This document shows positions 1 through 11,477 of a DNA stretch of 31,886 nt, in pieces. Both the position numbers and the translations under genes were made by a program. The notes below the pieces were generated by a model that made no database searches, was not told the origin of the DNA, and saw only the letters and a program-made list of their open reading frames with translations. Position 1 is the first letter of the stretch; each line of letters opens with the position of its first letter. The DNA is from Palsa-661 sp035535015 (GTDB lineage: Bacteria; Actinomycetota; Acidimicrobiia; Acidimicrobiales; UBA8190): the NCBI GenBank assembly GCA_035535015.1, contig DATLQU010000023.1, positions 1 to 31,886 on the forward strand, given 5' to 3'.

Positions 1-3000
1 CTTCGGCTCTCCGATCTTGGGTCGGGTCAACACTCCGGCGGCGATCACCCCGGCCACCGCCGGTGCCACCACGTAGGCCCACCACCGCGGCCGTCGACGG
101 GGCGCCGAGAAGGGGCTCCCGAGCTCGGGCGGATCGTTCCCCTCCCACGCCCGGACCCGCCGGCCGATCGCCGGCCCGGCTGTCGACCCGACCGCGACCG
201 CCGGCCGGGCCAACGACGCCCCCCAGCCACCCAAACTGTCCATGGCCGACGATTCGTCCGACATGGCCGACGCCGACCCGGACGCCGACGCCGACCCGGA
301 CGCCGACACCGAGCCGGACGCCGACACCGAGGATGCGAGCGAGGCGCCGGTAGCGGCGGGAACCGTCGTACTCCGGCGGTGGCGGATCAACCGCCGCAAC
401 CGGCGCAACCGCGGTAACCGGCGCAGCCGCGGCAGACGTCGACGCCAGCGGTTGGGAAGCAGGGCCAGGAAGAGACAGAGCAGGGCCCCGACGGCCGAGA
501 TGAGCAGAGCCAGATTGACCCGCCGTTGGGGCGTCCAGACCAGGGTGACATCGAACGCCCCGCCCCTGAGCACCGAGCCGAGCTTGGCCGGATCGACCAT
601 CCAGCCGTTGCCGAAGCCGTCGATCAGGATCGGCGGCCCCAGACTGCTGTTCCCGGCCGCGCCGGCCGCGCCGGCCGCGCTCCCACCGCCAGCACCGCCA
701 CCGCCGGCCGCGCCGCCACCGCCAGCACCACCACCGGCCGCACGGCCTCCGAGAACGGTGGCCTGCCATCCCTTGTTCAGGCTCTCTCCGAGCGCCAGCC
801 AGAACGGCCCGGTTGTCGCCGAAACACCCGAGAGGTGCAGGCGGAAAGAGGTGGCCGTCTGGCTGAGGACCTGGACGGTGGGGGCGGGACCGGGAACCGG
901 CGCCGGCAGGGCCAGGCCGGGGAACTCCTTCTGGGGAGCGCCGCCGGGAGCGGAGTCGAGGACGAGTTGGTCGATGTCGAATCCCGTCAGGTGGCCGGCC
1001 GCGCTCTCGATGACGTGGGGCCCCGGGCCCAGGCTGATGCCGTCGGCGTCGGCCCCGCAGGCCTGGACGGTCAGGGTCTTGCCGTCGAGGGCGGCGGCGG
1101 TGGTGCCGGTGATCTTCAAGGGGACGGGATGTCCGTCGATGGTGAGCAGATCCGACCGGCAGGTCCCCGGCATCTCGGCCGGCGGCGGCGGGGTCTGGGT
1201 CCCGTCGACCCCGGGCAGGCCCAGTTCGGCGATGCCGATGGGCAGGGTGATCGGGTTGTGGGAGTAGTAGTTCCGGGTCTTCTCGGCCCGGACCCCGGTG
1301 AAGGTGACCTGGATCTGCTGGCCCGTCAACGGCGGGAACTGCACCGGCACCGAGACGGTGGCGTTCTGGCGCCGGCCGTCGGGGATCGGGGGCAGGCTGA
1401 CCTGCTCCGAGCCGTGCTCGGTCGAGATGGTCATGGCCGTCGGCACCGAGTGATGGCCGTCGGCCACCACCTGGAGGTCCAGATGGTTGAAGGTGGTCGT
1501 CCTCGGCAGGTGGACCTGGATCCACTCACCGACCTGGGGACCGAAACCGGGAGACCAGATGGTGTCGGTCTTCCCGTCCAGCGCTGAGGAGGCCGTGTCG
1601 TGCAGATCCCCCGGCAGCCGGCCCTTCGAATAGGCGACCACCCCGCTACCGGTGCTGCCGGGCCGGCCCACCAGGGTGTCGATCGTCCCGTCGGGGATCA
1701 GGCTGTTCACCGTGGCCGTCCCCGACAGGCTGAAGGACCGGCTGGTGGGCAGGATGAACTCCCGGGCGAGGGTCGGTTCGAGGTCCGACCGGGGCGGGAT
1801 CGGTGCCACCCGCTGCCGGCTCATGACGATGGCCAGCCGGTGTGACTGCGAGCCGATCCCGGCCGCTGTCAACAGGTCGGAGGGCATGGAGAGCACCTCC
1901 TGGGCCAGGGTTCCCCCCAACTCCACGGCGGCCAGGCCCACGGGAGAGGCGTTCTGGATGATGGTGGGCGAGGCCCCTTCCAGGTTGGTGTCGTCGATGG
2001 TGATCCGCAGGGTCTTGAAGGTCCGGGTCGGGAAGCTCACCGTCTGCCCGTCCGCCGTCCGGGACCCCGGCCCCAGGGTCACAGCCAAGGAGGACCCGCC
2101 GGGCCGACCCGATCCGCCGTCGAAGGACAGGGTGACCTTGGTGATCCACTGGTTGTCGACCCCGGAGAGAGGCTGGACCAGGGTGAGATGGTCGGTGGTG
2201 AGGGGACCGTTCAGGGTCACCTGCCACCACTGGTGGAGCGGGACGGTGAAGGCGCCGGTCTCCCAGGCCGTGTCCAGGCTGCCGTCGAGGGCCTGGGAGG
2301 GCCGGACCTCGGGCAGGTAGTCGTCGACGTCGCCGTAGGAGGAGGCGGTGATGGAGGAGACCCCCTGCAGGGTCAGGGTGCTCTGGGCCGAGGCCGGGGC
2401 CTGGGGGAAGAGGTCGAGGGGGGCGTTGTTGGGATCCTGGGGCTGGGGCTGGGCTGTGGTCAGGGTGGCGCCGGCGTTGCCCAGGATGGTGTTCCAGCGG
2501 AAGGCCTGTTTGCGGTTGGAGTCGGAGAGCACCAGGGTGGAGTCGCCGGCCAGGGCCTGGCGGAGGGCGGCGGGTTCGGTGTCCAGGGTGCCGGCATAGA
2601 GGATGGCCGAGTTGGTGTTCAGCAGGCCGGCCGAGGCCGCCTCCTCGAGGCCCACCCCGTCGCCGTCGACCACCAGCTCCCCGGACGACGACTCGGCCCG
2701 GACCAGGGGCCGGGGATCGTTGACGGCCATGACCTGGACGGGGGCGGGCCAGGGTTGGTCGGGCGAGGTGGCCAGGGCCTGCTCGTCGGTGATGGGGAAC
2801 TGGGAGATGTTGGGCCGGGGGGCGCCGTAGCCGACGGGGGCCGACAGGCCCGGCGGGGTCGGGCTGAGGGCCGAGGCCATCTGGAGCGGCCGGGGGGAGT
2901 TGTAGCGCTCGAAGGCCAGGTCGTTCTGGACGAGCAGGTCCCCGGCCGACATCAGCCGGGCCAAGGGGGCGATGGCGGCCGGCTCGAGGATGCCGTTCTG

Positions 3001-4533
3001 CATGGGGTTGTCGAGCCCGTAGAGCAGGTCGTAGGAGGCGAGGGATCCGAGGGCCTGCTGTTCCCGGGTGACGAAGGGCCGGCTCAGAAGGCCCGGCCAG
3101 ACCGGGTCGATCAGGTCGCCGTAGCGGTAGGCGGCGAAGTTCTGGCCCGGGATGGCCAGCACCCGGGTACCGGGGTGCACTTTGTTGAGCGCCGCCGCCG
3201 CCTGGTAGACGTAGGCCGGCAGCGGTGAGGGCTGGGTGAAGTGGTCGGCCACGGTGGTGCCGTTGAAGATGGCCGGGTCCGCCGCGATGATCACCGCCCC
3301 GGCGACCAGACAGGCCAGGAGGCCGACGATCCGGCCCCGCCGCCAGAGGGCGGTCACCCCGGCCCCGGTCAGCATGGCCAGTCCGAGGACGACGGTCGGG
3401 GTGGCCCGGTCCGTCGACCGCAGGGCCAGGCCCGCCTCGGTCCGGGTCATGAAGGTCTTCAGGGCCCGGCCGATGGCCGAGGGCGAGGAGAAGGGATGGG
3501 CGCCCACGGCCAGGACCATGCCCAGCAGGATCAGCAGGGCGAAGTAGGCCCGGGCCCGCCAGCGGATGATCATGGCGCCGATGAAGGCGATCAGGGGGAC
3601 ACAGAAGGAGAGGGCGATCAGCCAGAGCTGCTGGGTCAGCTGGATGGAGGTGGAGACCCACTGGCCCAACTGGTCGCCGTCGTAGAAGTACCAGTAGCCG
3701 AGGCCCCGGAGTACCTCGGAGGCCAGCGAGGTGGCGGCCACCGTGGGAACGGTCTCGGTGTACTTCAAGACGTTCAGCCCGTAGCCCCCCTCGACGGCCA
3801 GGGCCGCCGCCCACCACAAGGAGACCATCACCACCAGCAGGGCGATCCGCCAGGCGGCGGCCCAGGCGTCGCGCCAGCGGGCCTCCCGGGTGACCATGAC
3901 GGCATAGGGCAGCCAGAGGGCCGGGGCCAGGCCGGCATAGAGGGCCGAGGAGGCGTTGACGGAGGAGACGGAAAGCCAGATCAGGGCGAAGAGGGCGGGG
4001 AAGCGCCAGCCCTTGCTCCGCACCGACCGGGCGGCCAGGGCGATCAGCCAGGGCAGCGCCGCGTAGGGCAGCAGGATGACCGAGATCCGGCCGACGTACT
4101 GCAGGAAGTAGGGCGAGAGCATGTAGGCCAGGGCGGCCACCAGTCGGCCCGGGCCGTGGACGCCCAGGGTCCGGCCGAGAGCCAGCACCCCGGCGCCGGC
4201 CATGAAGAGGATGGCCCCCACCCAGAGCCGCTCGCCCGCCCAGAGGGGGATGCCCAGGGCGTGGACCAGCCAGAAGAAGGGCCCCATGGGCCAGAGGTAG
4301 CCGATCTGCTCGTGGGTGACCGTGCCCAGTCCCACCGTCGGGTCCCACATGGAGGCCGACTGCCGGATGAAGGGGCCGGGGTCGAGGTAGAGGTAGCTCT
4401 TGGTGTCGGAGTCGACCACCCCGGGCTGGGCCAGCAGCTGCGGGATGAAGGCCAGCCCGGCCAGGGCCAGATGCAGCGCCCAGGAGTATCCGGGCGAGAT
4501 CCAGGCCCGGACCCTGTCCATGCTGGTTCTCAT
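1..4533 (-). CDS. AftD-like alpha-(1->3)-arabinofuranosyltransferase (DUF3367), partial at C-terminus
   Basis: Very large membrane glycosyltransferase, open for about 1,511 codons and still open at the left window edge. The N-terminus reads VDSDTKSYLYLDPGPFIRQS and then GTVTHEQIGYLWPMGP, the signature of the DUF3367/AftD family, which transfers arabinofuranose from a polyprenyl-phosphate donor outside the membrane. Residues 1-430 are rich in hydrophobic segments (GT-C fold). Two discoidin-like (F5/8 C) modules follow: ASSYGDVDDYLPEVRPSQALDG near residue 730, and a second near residue 965 with SSALDGKTDTIWSPG. They probably bind carbohydrate. Near residues 1260-1293 lies a Gly/Ala-rich insertion, then a transmembrane segment near 1340 (VNLALLISAVGALLCLFLAL). 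Another hydrophobic stretch, WWAYVVAPAVAGVIAAGVL, sits at the window edge. The start is either ATG 4533 or the in-frame ATG 4521; neither has a clear ribosome binding site. Family assignment is firm; the sugar substrate is inferred from the family. Confidence 0.88.
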   Translation of the reverse strand, partial: MRTSMDRVRAWISPGYSWALHLALAGLAFIPQLLAQPGVVDSDTKSYLYLDPGPFIRQSASMWDPTVGLGTVTHEQIGYLWPMGPFFWLVHALGIPLWAGERLWVGAILFMAGAGVLALGRTLGVHGPGRLVAALAYMLSPYFLQYVGRISVILLPYAALPWLIALAARSVRSKGWRFPALFALIWLSVSSVNASSALYAGLAPALWLPYAVMVTREARWRDAWAAAWRIALLVVMVSLWWAAALAVEGGYGLNVLKYTETVPTVAATSLASEVLRGLGYWYFYDGDQLGQWVSTSIQLTQQLWLIALSFCVPLIAFIGAMIIRWRARAYFALLILLGMVLAVGAHPFSSPSAIGRALKTFMTRTEAGLALRSTDRATPTVVLGLAMLTGAGVTALWRRGRIVGLLACLVAGAVIIAADPAIFNGTTVADHFTQPSPLPAYVYQAAAALNKVHPGTRVLAIPGQNFAAYRYGDLIDPVWPGLLSRPFVTREQQALGSLASYDLLYGLDNPMQNGILEPAAIAPLARLMSAGDLLVQNDLAFERYNSPRPLQMASALSPTPPGLSAPVGYGAPRPNISQFPITDEQALATSPDQPWPAPVQVMAVNDPRPLVRAESSSGELVVDGDGVGLEEAASAGLLNTNSAILYAGTLDTEPAALRQALAGDSTLVLSDSNRKQAFRWNTILGNAGATLTTAQPQPQDPNNAPLDLFPQAPASAQSTLTLQGVSSITASSYGDVDDYLPEVRPSQALDGSLDTAWETGAFTVPLHQWWQVTLNGPLTTDHLTLVQPLSGVDNQWITKVTLSFDGGSGRPGGSSLAVTLGPGSRTADGQTVSFPTRTFKTLRITIDDTNLEGASPTIIQNASPVGLAAVELGGTLAQEVLSMPSDLLTAAGIGSQSHRLAIVMSRQRVAPIPPRSDLEPTLAREFILPTSRSFSLSGTATVNSLIPDGTIDTLVGRPGSTGSGVVAYSKGRLPGDLHDTASSALDGKTDTIWSPGFGPQVGEWIQVHLPRTTTFNHLDLQVVADGHHSVPTAMTISTEHGSEQVSLPPIPDGRRQNATVSVPVQFPPLTGQQIQVTFTGVRAEKTRNYYSHNPITLPIGIAELGLPGVDGTQTPPPPAEMPGTCRSDLLTIDGHPVPLKITGTTAAALDGKTLTVQACGADADGISLGPGPHVIESAAGHLTGFDIDQLVLDSAPGGAPQKEFPGLALPAPVPGPAPTVQVLSQTATSFRLHLSGVSATTGPFWLALGESLNKGWQATVLGGRAAGGGAGGGGAAGGGGAGGGSAAGAAGAAGNSSLGPPILIDGFGNGWMVDPAKLGSVLRGGAFDVTLVWTPQRRVNLALLISAVGALLCLFLALLPNRWRRRLPRLRRLPRLRRLRRLIRHRRSTTVPAATGASLASSVSASGSVSASGSASASGSASAMSDESSAMDSLGGWGASLARPAVAVGSTAGPAIGRRVRAWEGNDPPELGSPFSAPRRRPRWWAYVVAPAVAGVIAAGVLTRPKIGEPK
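268..332. repeat. 18-bp tandem repeat coding a Ser/Ala/Gly tail
   Basis: Roughly 3.5 copies of an 18-bp unit (GACGCCGACGCCGACCCG and variants) lie within the AftD-like gene. Read on the minus strand they code for SVSASG/SASASG repeats in the cytoplasmic or linker region between the penultimate and last hydrophobic segments. The units are multiples of three, so the frame is kept. Confidence 0.8.
655..752. repeat. Gly/Ala low-complexity insertion in AftD-like protein
   Basis: A GCC/GGC-rich tract codes on the minus strand for a run of about 33 residues that are nearly all Gly and Ala, placed between GWQATVLGG and SSLGPPILIDGFGNGW. The flanking sequences look like one continuous conserved strand pair of the C-terminal domain (GWxATxxG...LGPPxLxDGYxNGW), so the tract appears to be inserted into a surface loop. 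Confidence 0.7.
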
Positions 4534-4574
4534 GGCCGGCTGGTTCTCATGGCCGGGTGGGTCTCATGACCGCC
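4524..4574. repeat. Three tandem 17-bp copies at the divergent start region
   Basis: TGGTTCTCATGGCCGGC occurs at 4524-4540, again at 4541-4557 with one change, and in a degenerate form at 4558-4574. Each copy carries CATG, so each supplies an ATG on the minus strand (4533, 4550, 4567). Because 17 is not a multiple of three, only the 4533 ATG is in frame with the AftD-like gene; the other two open short frames that end at a TGA. Confidence 0.85.
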
Positions 4575-4576
4575 GG

Positions 4577-4583
4577 TAGTGTA
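4577..4583. promoter_or_regulatory. Possible bidirectional -10 region
   Basis: TAGTGTA contains TAGTGT on the plus strand and TACACT on the minus strand, both fitting the actinobacterial TANNNT -10 pattern. It lies between the divergent AftD-like and methyltransferase genes, about 45 bases from each start. No good -35 was seen for either direction. Confidence 0.35.
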
Positions 4584-4628
4584 CGCGGGGCCGCGAGCCC
4601 CATTGCGGCAGAGGAGGAGAGAGCGGGG

Positions 4629-5444
4629 GTGGCCAAACTGACGGGCGAGCGTCCTCTCGAGGGGGTGACCCCCGACGCCCTGCTGGCGTTGCACGCGGCG
4701 GGCTACGCCGCCGTGCGGGAGAGGCTGGGGCCGGGCCGGATGCTCGACGTCGGCTGCGGCCAGGGCAACGAGTCGGCCCGGTTCGCCGGGCCCGACCGGA
4801 CGGTGGTGGGGGTCGACTACTCCTTCGAGGCGGCCTCCGAGGCCAGCGGCCGTTACGGGCCGGGTGGCCAGGGCTCCGGGGGCCTGCGGGTGGCCCAGTG
4901 CGACGCCCGGAGGTTGTCGCTCGGGACCGGCAGCTTCGACTGGGTCTGTTCGTCGCATCTGATCGAGCACTTCCCCGACGCCGAGGCCCACGCCGACGAG
5001 CTGGCCCGGGTGCTGGCGGCGACGGGGAAGGCCTTCGTGATCACCCCCAACGCGCCGGCCGACTTCGAGAACCCGTTTCACATCCGGCTCTTCCGGCGCG
5101 AGGAACTGGTGAAGGTGCTGGAGCGGTCCTTCGACGAGGTCTGGGTGGGCGGGATCGACGCCGTGCCGGCGGTGAAGGAGAACTTCCGGCTCCGGCGGGA
5201 GAAGGCGGCCAAGGTGCTGCGGCTCGACGTCTTCGACCTCCGGCACAAGATCCCCCACTCCTGGTATGTCGGGGCCTACACCCGGGCGCTGCCCATCGCC
5301 TACCGGTTCATGGCCAAGTCGGACTCCGGCGGCGGGACCGGCATCACCGGCGACGACTTCTTCGTGACCGAAGAGGTGGACGAGACGACCCTCGTGCTCT
5401 TGGCCGTGGCCGGCGCGCCGCGCCACCACCGACCAACGCCGTGA
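4629..5444 (+). CDS. Class I SAM-dependent methyltransferase
   Basis: A 271-residue protein with the Methyltransf_11-type fold. Motif I is MLDVGCGQGNESARF, followed by the acidic ribose-binding residue in VVGVDYS. The motif II/III region is SFDWVCSSHLIEHFPDAEAH, with a proline-containing strand KAFVITPNAP. I chose GTG 4629 because GAGGAGGAGA at 4611-4620 is a strong ribosome binding site about 9 bases upstream; the frame is open back to 4557 but that part looks non-conserved. The substrate cannot be read from the sequence. Being divergent from an AftD-like glycosyltransferase, it could modify an envelope glycan or lipid, but it could equally belong with coaE, which starts 14 bases downstream. 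No N-terminal signal or membrane segment is seen, so a cytoplasmic enzyme is expected. Confidence 0.8.
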   Translation: MAKLTGERPLEGVTPDALLALHAAGYAAVRERLGPGRMLDVGCGQGNESARFAGPDRTVVGVDYSFEAASEASGRYGPGGQGSGGLRVAQCDARRLSLGTGSFDWVCSSHLIEHFPDAEAHADELARVLAATGKAFVITPNAPADFENPFHIRLFRREELVKVLERSFDEVWVGGIDAVPAVKENFRLRREKAAKVLRLDVFDLRHKIPHSWYVGAYTRALPIAYRFMAKSDSGGGTGITGDDFFVTEEVDETTLVLLAVAGAPRHHRPTP

Positions 5445-5458
5445 TGGCAGTCACATAG

Positions 5459-6061
5459 ATGCTCGCCGTCGGGCTGACGGGGGGGATGGGCTCGGGGAAG
5501 TCGACCGTGGCCGGGCTTCTGGTCGAGCGCGGCGCCGTGCTGATCGACGCCGACCGGATCGCCCGGGAGGTGGTGGCCCCGGGAGGGGCGGCCTACGAGG
5601 CATTGGTGGAGCGGTTCGGGCGCGGGATCGTGGCCGGCGACGGCAGGATCGACCGGGCCGGGCTGGCCGGGCTGGCCTTCGCCGACGCCGACTCCCTGGC
5701 CGCCCTGAACGGGATCACCCATCCGGCCATCTCCACGGTGATGCTCCAACGACGCGACGCCGAGAAGGGGACCGAGCATGTGGTGGTGCTCGACATCCCG
5801 CTGCTGAAGCCGGTGCACCGGGAGCTGCTGGAGCTGGCCGCCGTCATCGTGGTGGACACCCCGGTCGAGATGGCCCTGGCCCGGCTGGTGGAGCAGCGGG
5901 GCTTCTCCCGGGAAGACGCCGAGGCCCGGATGGCGGCCCAGCCCAGCCGGGAGCAACGGCGCGAGGGTGCGGACTACGTGATCGACAACTCCTCGGACCG
6001 GGAGAAGCTGGTGGCCGAGGTGGACCGGGTCTGGGGAGAGCTGTTGGCCCGGAGGGGCTGA
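5459..6061 (+). CDS. coaE: Dephospho-CoA kinase
   Basis: Catalyses the last step of coenzyme A synthesis, ATP-dependent phosphorylation of the 3'-hydroxyl of dephospho-CoA. The protein is 200 residues, the normal single-domain length. The P-loop GGMGSGKSTVAGLL is at residues 8-21. It is followed by the DADRIAREVV substrate segment, LNGITHPAI, VVVLDIPLLKP in the CoA-domain region, and a C-terminal DYVIDNSSDREKL typical of the family. It lacks the C-terminal extension found on mycobacterial CoaE. The ATG lies 14 bases after the methyltransferase stop, so the two are probably cotranscribed; no clear ribosome binding site precedes it. Confidence 0.95.
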   Translation: MLAVGLTGGMGSGKSTVAGLLVERGAVLIDADRIAREVVAPGGAAYEALVERFGRGIVAGDGRIDRAGLAGLAFADADSLAALNGITHPAISTVMLQRRDAEKGTEHVVVLDIPLLKPVHRELLELAAVIVVDTPVEMALARLVEQRGFSREDAEARMAAQPSREQRREGADYVIDNSSDREKLVAEVDRVWGELLARRG

Positions 6062-6111
6062 CCGGTCCGGAGGGAGTGACCGGGCCGGAGAGAGGTGTGA
6101 CAGCCCCCCGG

Positions 6112-6117
6112 TACCAT
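6112..6117 (+). promoter_or_regulatory. -10 hexamer TACCAT for leaderless uvrB transcript
   Basis: TACCAT is followed by seven bases and then the GTG start of uvrB, the spacing seen in actinobacterial leaderless promoters. No ribosome binding site lies before the GTG. No convincing -35 was seen. Confidence 0.55.
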
Positions 6118-6124
6118 CGAGCGG

Positions 6125-8296
6125 GTGGCCCGTCTTGAAGTCGTCTCCCCCCTGCGGCCGGCCGGAGACCAGCCCACGGCCATCGCCGCTCTGTCGGCAG
6201 GGATCAACCGGGGCGACCGCTACCAGACCCTGCTCGGGATCACCGGGTCCGGGAAGACGGCCACCATGGCCTGGACGATCGAGGCCGTGCAGCGACCGAC
6301 GCTGATCATCGAGCCCAACAAGTCGCTGGCCGCCCAGCTGTCGGCCGAGATGCGGGAGCTCTTCCCGAACAACCGGGTGGAGTACTTCGTCTCCTACTAC
6401 GACTACTACCAGCCCGAGGCCTACCTGCCGACGTCGGACACCTTCATCGAGAAGGACTCCTCCATCAACGACGAGATCGACCGGCTCCGGCACGCGACGA
6501 CCTCGAGCCTGCTGCTGCGGCGTGACGTGATCGTGGTGGCCTCGGTCTCGTGTATCTACGGCCTCGGTTCCCCCGACGAGTACCGGAGCCGGATCCTGGT
6601 GCTCAAGCCCGGGGAGACGGTCGACCAGCGGGGGCTGCTGCGAAAGCTGGTGGAGCTGCACTACGACCGCAACGACACGGTGCTCGGCCGGGGCCGCTTC
6701 CGGGTGCGGGGCGACACCATCGAGCTGCACCCCGCCTACGAGCAGCAGGCGGTGCGGATCGAGCTGTTCGGCGACACGGTGGAGCGGATCCGGCAGTTCG
6801 ACGCGCTGACCGGGGACCTGGGCGACGATCTCGAGGAGCTGGTGGTCTTCGCCGCCACCCACTACGTGGCCGGGGACGAGACGACCCGACGGGCGGTGGA
6901 GTCCATCGAGGTGGAGCTGCGGGAGCGGCTCGGCGAACTGCAGAGCCAGAACAAGTTGTTGGAGGCCCAGCGGTTGCGGATGCGGACCGAGCACGACCTG
7001 GAGATGCTGGGCGAGGTGGGCGTGGTGAACGGGATCGAGAACTACAGCCGGCACCTCGACGGCCGCAAGGCCGGGGAGCCACCCCACACGCTGCTCGACT
7101 TCTTCCCCGACGACTTCCTCTGCGTGATCGACGAGAGCCATGTGGCCGTGCCGCAGATCCACGGGCAGTACGAGGGGGACCGGTCGCGCAAGAACACGCT
7201 CGTCGAGCACGGCTTCCGGCTGCCGTCGGCTCTCGACAACCGGCCGCTGACCTTCGACGAGTTCTCCGAGCGGGTGGGACAGGTGATCTTCCTGTCGGCC
7301 ACCCCGGGGGCCTACGAGATCGGGATCTCGAGCCAGGTGGCCGAGCAGGTGATCAGGCCGACGGGGCTGGTCGACCCCGAGGTGGTGATCGTGCCCACGA
7401 CGGGTCAGATCGACGACCTGCTGGAACGGATAACGGCCACGGCGGCGGCCGACGGCCGGGTGCTGGTGACCACGCTGACCAAGAAGATGGCCGAGGACCT
7501 GACCGACTACCTGCTCGAACTGGGGGTCCGGGTCCGCTACCTGCATTCCGACGTGGACACGATCACCCGGATCGAGTTGCTCCGGGACCTGCGGCTCGGG
7601 GAGTACGACGTGCTGGTGGGGATCAACCTGTTGCGGGAGGGCCTCGACCTGCCCGAGGTGAAGCTGGTGGCCATCCTCGACGCCGACAAGACGGGCTTCC
7701 TGCGCTCGGCGTCCTCGTTGATCCAGACCATGGGCCGGGCCGCGCGGAACGTGGACGGGAACGTGGTGCTCTACGCCGACACGATCACCGACGCCATGCG
7801 CTCGGCCATCGGGGAGACCCAGCGGCGGCGGTCTCTGCAGCAGGCCTACAACGTCGAGCACGGGATCAACCCGACCACGGTCAGAAAGGCGGTGACCGAC
7901 ATCCTGGCCCGGCTCCGGCCGGCCGACGACTCCCGGACCAGGCGGGGCAACAGCCGGGACCAGGGGGGGCGGGCCGCCGTGGGGAGCCGGTCCCGGCGGA
8001 TGTCGGGCCACACCGGGGTGCCCGGTCGGGGGATGCCGCCACGGAGGGGGGCGGCCCGCGCCGGCGGTCAGGCCGGGGCCGATGGCGCCGCGGCCGACGA
8101 GCTGTTGGGCGAGTTGGCCGGTCTGCCGGCCAGCGAGCTGGCCTCGCTGGTGCTGCGGTTGGAGCAGGAGATGCGGACCGCGGCGGTGGAGCTGCGCTAC
8201 GAGGAGGCGGCGCTGCTGCGTGACGAGATCGCCGATCTGCGGCTGGCTCTGGCCGAGGAGGCCGAGGGCACGCCCAACCCCGTCTTGATCCCGTGA
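6125..8296 (+). CDS. uvrB: Excinuclease ABC subunit B
   Basis: Damage-verification helicase of nucleotide excision repair, loaded by UvrA and joined by UvrC. The protein is 723 residues. Walker A is GITGSGKTATMA near residue 38, and the beta-hairpin region follows with YYDYYQPEAYLPTSDTFIEK. The DEAD-like box is VIDESHV, motif III is LSATPGAYE, and motif VI is QTMGRAARN. The C-terminal UVR motif (LEQEMRTAAVELRYEEAALL), which binds UvrC, is present. A basic, Gly/Arg-rich linker of about 55 residues (about 605-660, including RSRRMSGHTGVPGRGMPP) separates the helicase core from the UVR motif. The GTG start matches the family N-terminus (LEVVSPLRPAGDQP) and sits 7 bases after TACCAT. uvrA follows 22 bases downstream. 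Confidence 0.97.
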   Translation: MARLEVVSPLRPAGDQPTAIAALSAGINRGDRYQTLLGITGSGKTATMAWTIEAVQRPTLIIEPNKSLAAQLSAEMRELFPNNRVEYFVSYYDYYQPEAYLPTSDTFIEKDSSINDEIDRLRHATTSSLLLRRDVIVVASVSCIYGLGSPDEYRSRILVLKPGETVDQRGLLRKLVELHYDRNDTVLGRGRFRVRGDTIELHPAYEQQAVRIELFGDTVERIRQFDALTGDLGDDLEELVVFAATHYVAGDETTRRAVESIEVELRERLGELQSQNKLLEAQRLRMRTEHDLEMLGEVGVVNGIENYSRHLDGRKAGEPPHTLLDFFPDDFLCVIDESHVAVPQIHGQYEGDRSRKNTLVEHGFRLPSALDNRPLTFDEFSERVGQVIFLSATPGAYEIGISSQVAEQVIRPTGLVDPEVVIVPTTGQIDDLLERITATAAADGRVLVTTLTKKMAEDLTDYLLELGVRVRYLHSDVDTITRIELLRDLRLGEYDVLVGINLLREGLDLPEVKLVAILDADKTGFLRSASSLIQTMGRAARNVDGNVVLYADTITDAMRSAIGETQRRRSLQQAYNVEHGINPTTVRKAVTDILARLRPADDSRTRRGNSRDQGGRAAVGSRSRRMSGHTGVPGRGMPPRRGAARAGGQAGADGAAADELLGELAGLPASELASLVLRLEQEMRTAAVELRYEEAALLRDEIADLRLALAEEAEGTPNPVLIP

Positions 8297-8305
8297 CGTC
8301 GCCGG

Positions 8306-8311
8306 TACGCT
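8306..8311 (+). promoter_or_regulatory. -10 hexamer TACGCT for leaderless uvrA transcript
   Basis: TACGCT is followed by seven bases and the ATG of uvrA, with no ribosome binding site. It lies between the uvrB stop and the uvrA start, suggesting uvrA has its own promoter in addition to any readthrough. The spacing is the same as at uvrB. Confidence 0.55.
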
Positions 8312-8318
8312 CGCACTG

Positions 8319-11447
<3,129 letters not shown>

Positions 11448-11477
11448 CCCGTCGTCGGCGGGCCAGACCTCAGACGG

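Noticed and set aside
1646..4348. Long minus-strand open frame of 900 codons, Arg/Pro/Gly-rich
   Set aside because: It is a shadow of the AftD-like gene in another register; the true frame shows clear AftD motifs and hydrophobic helices.
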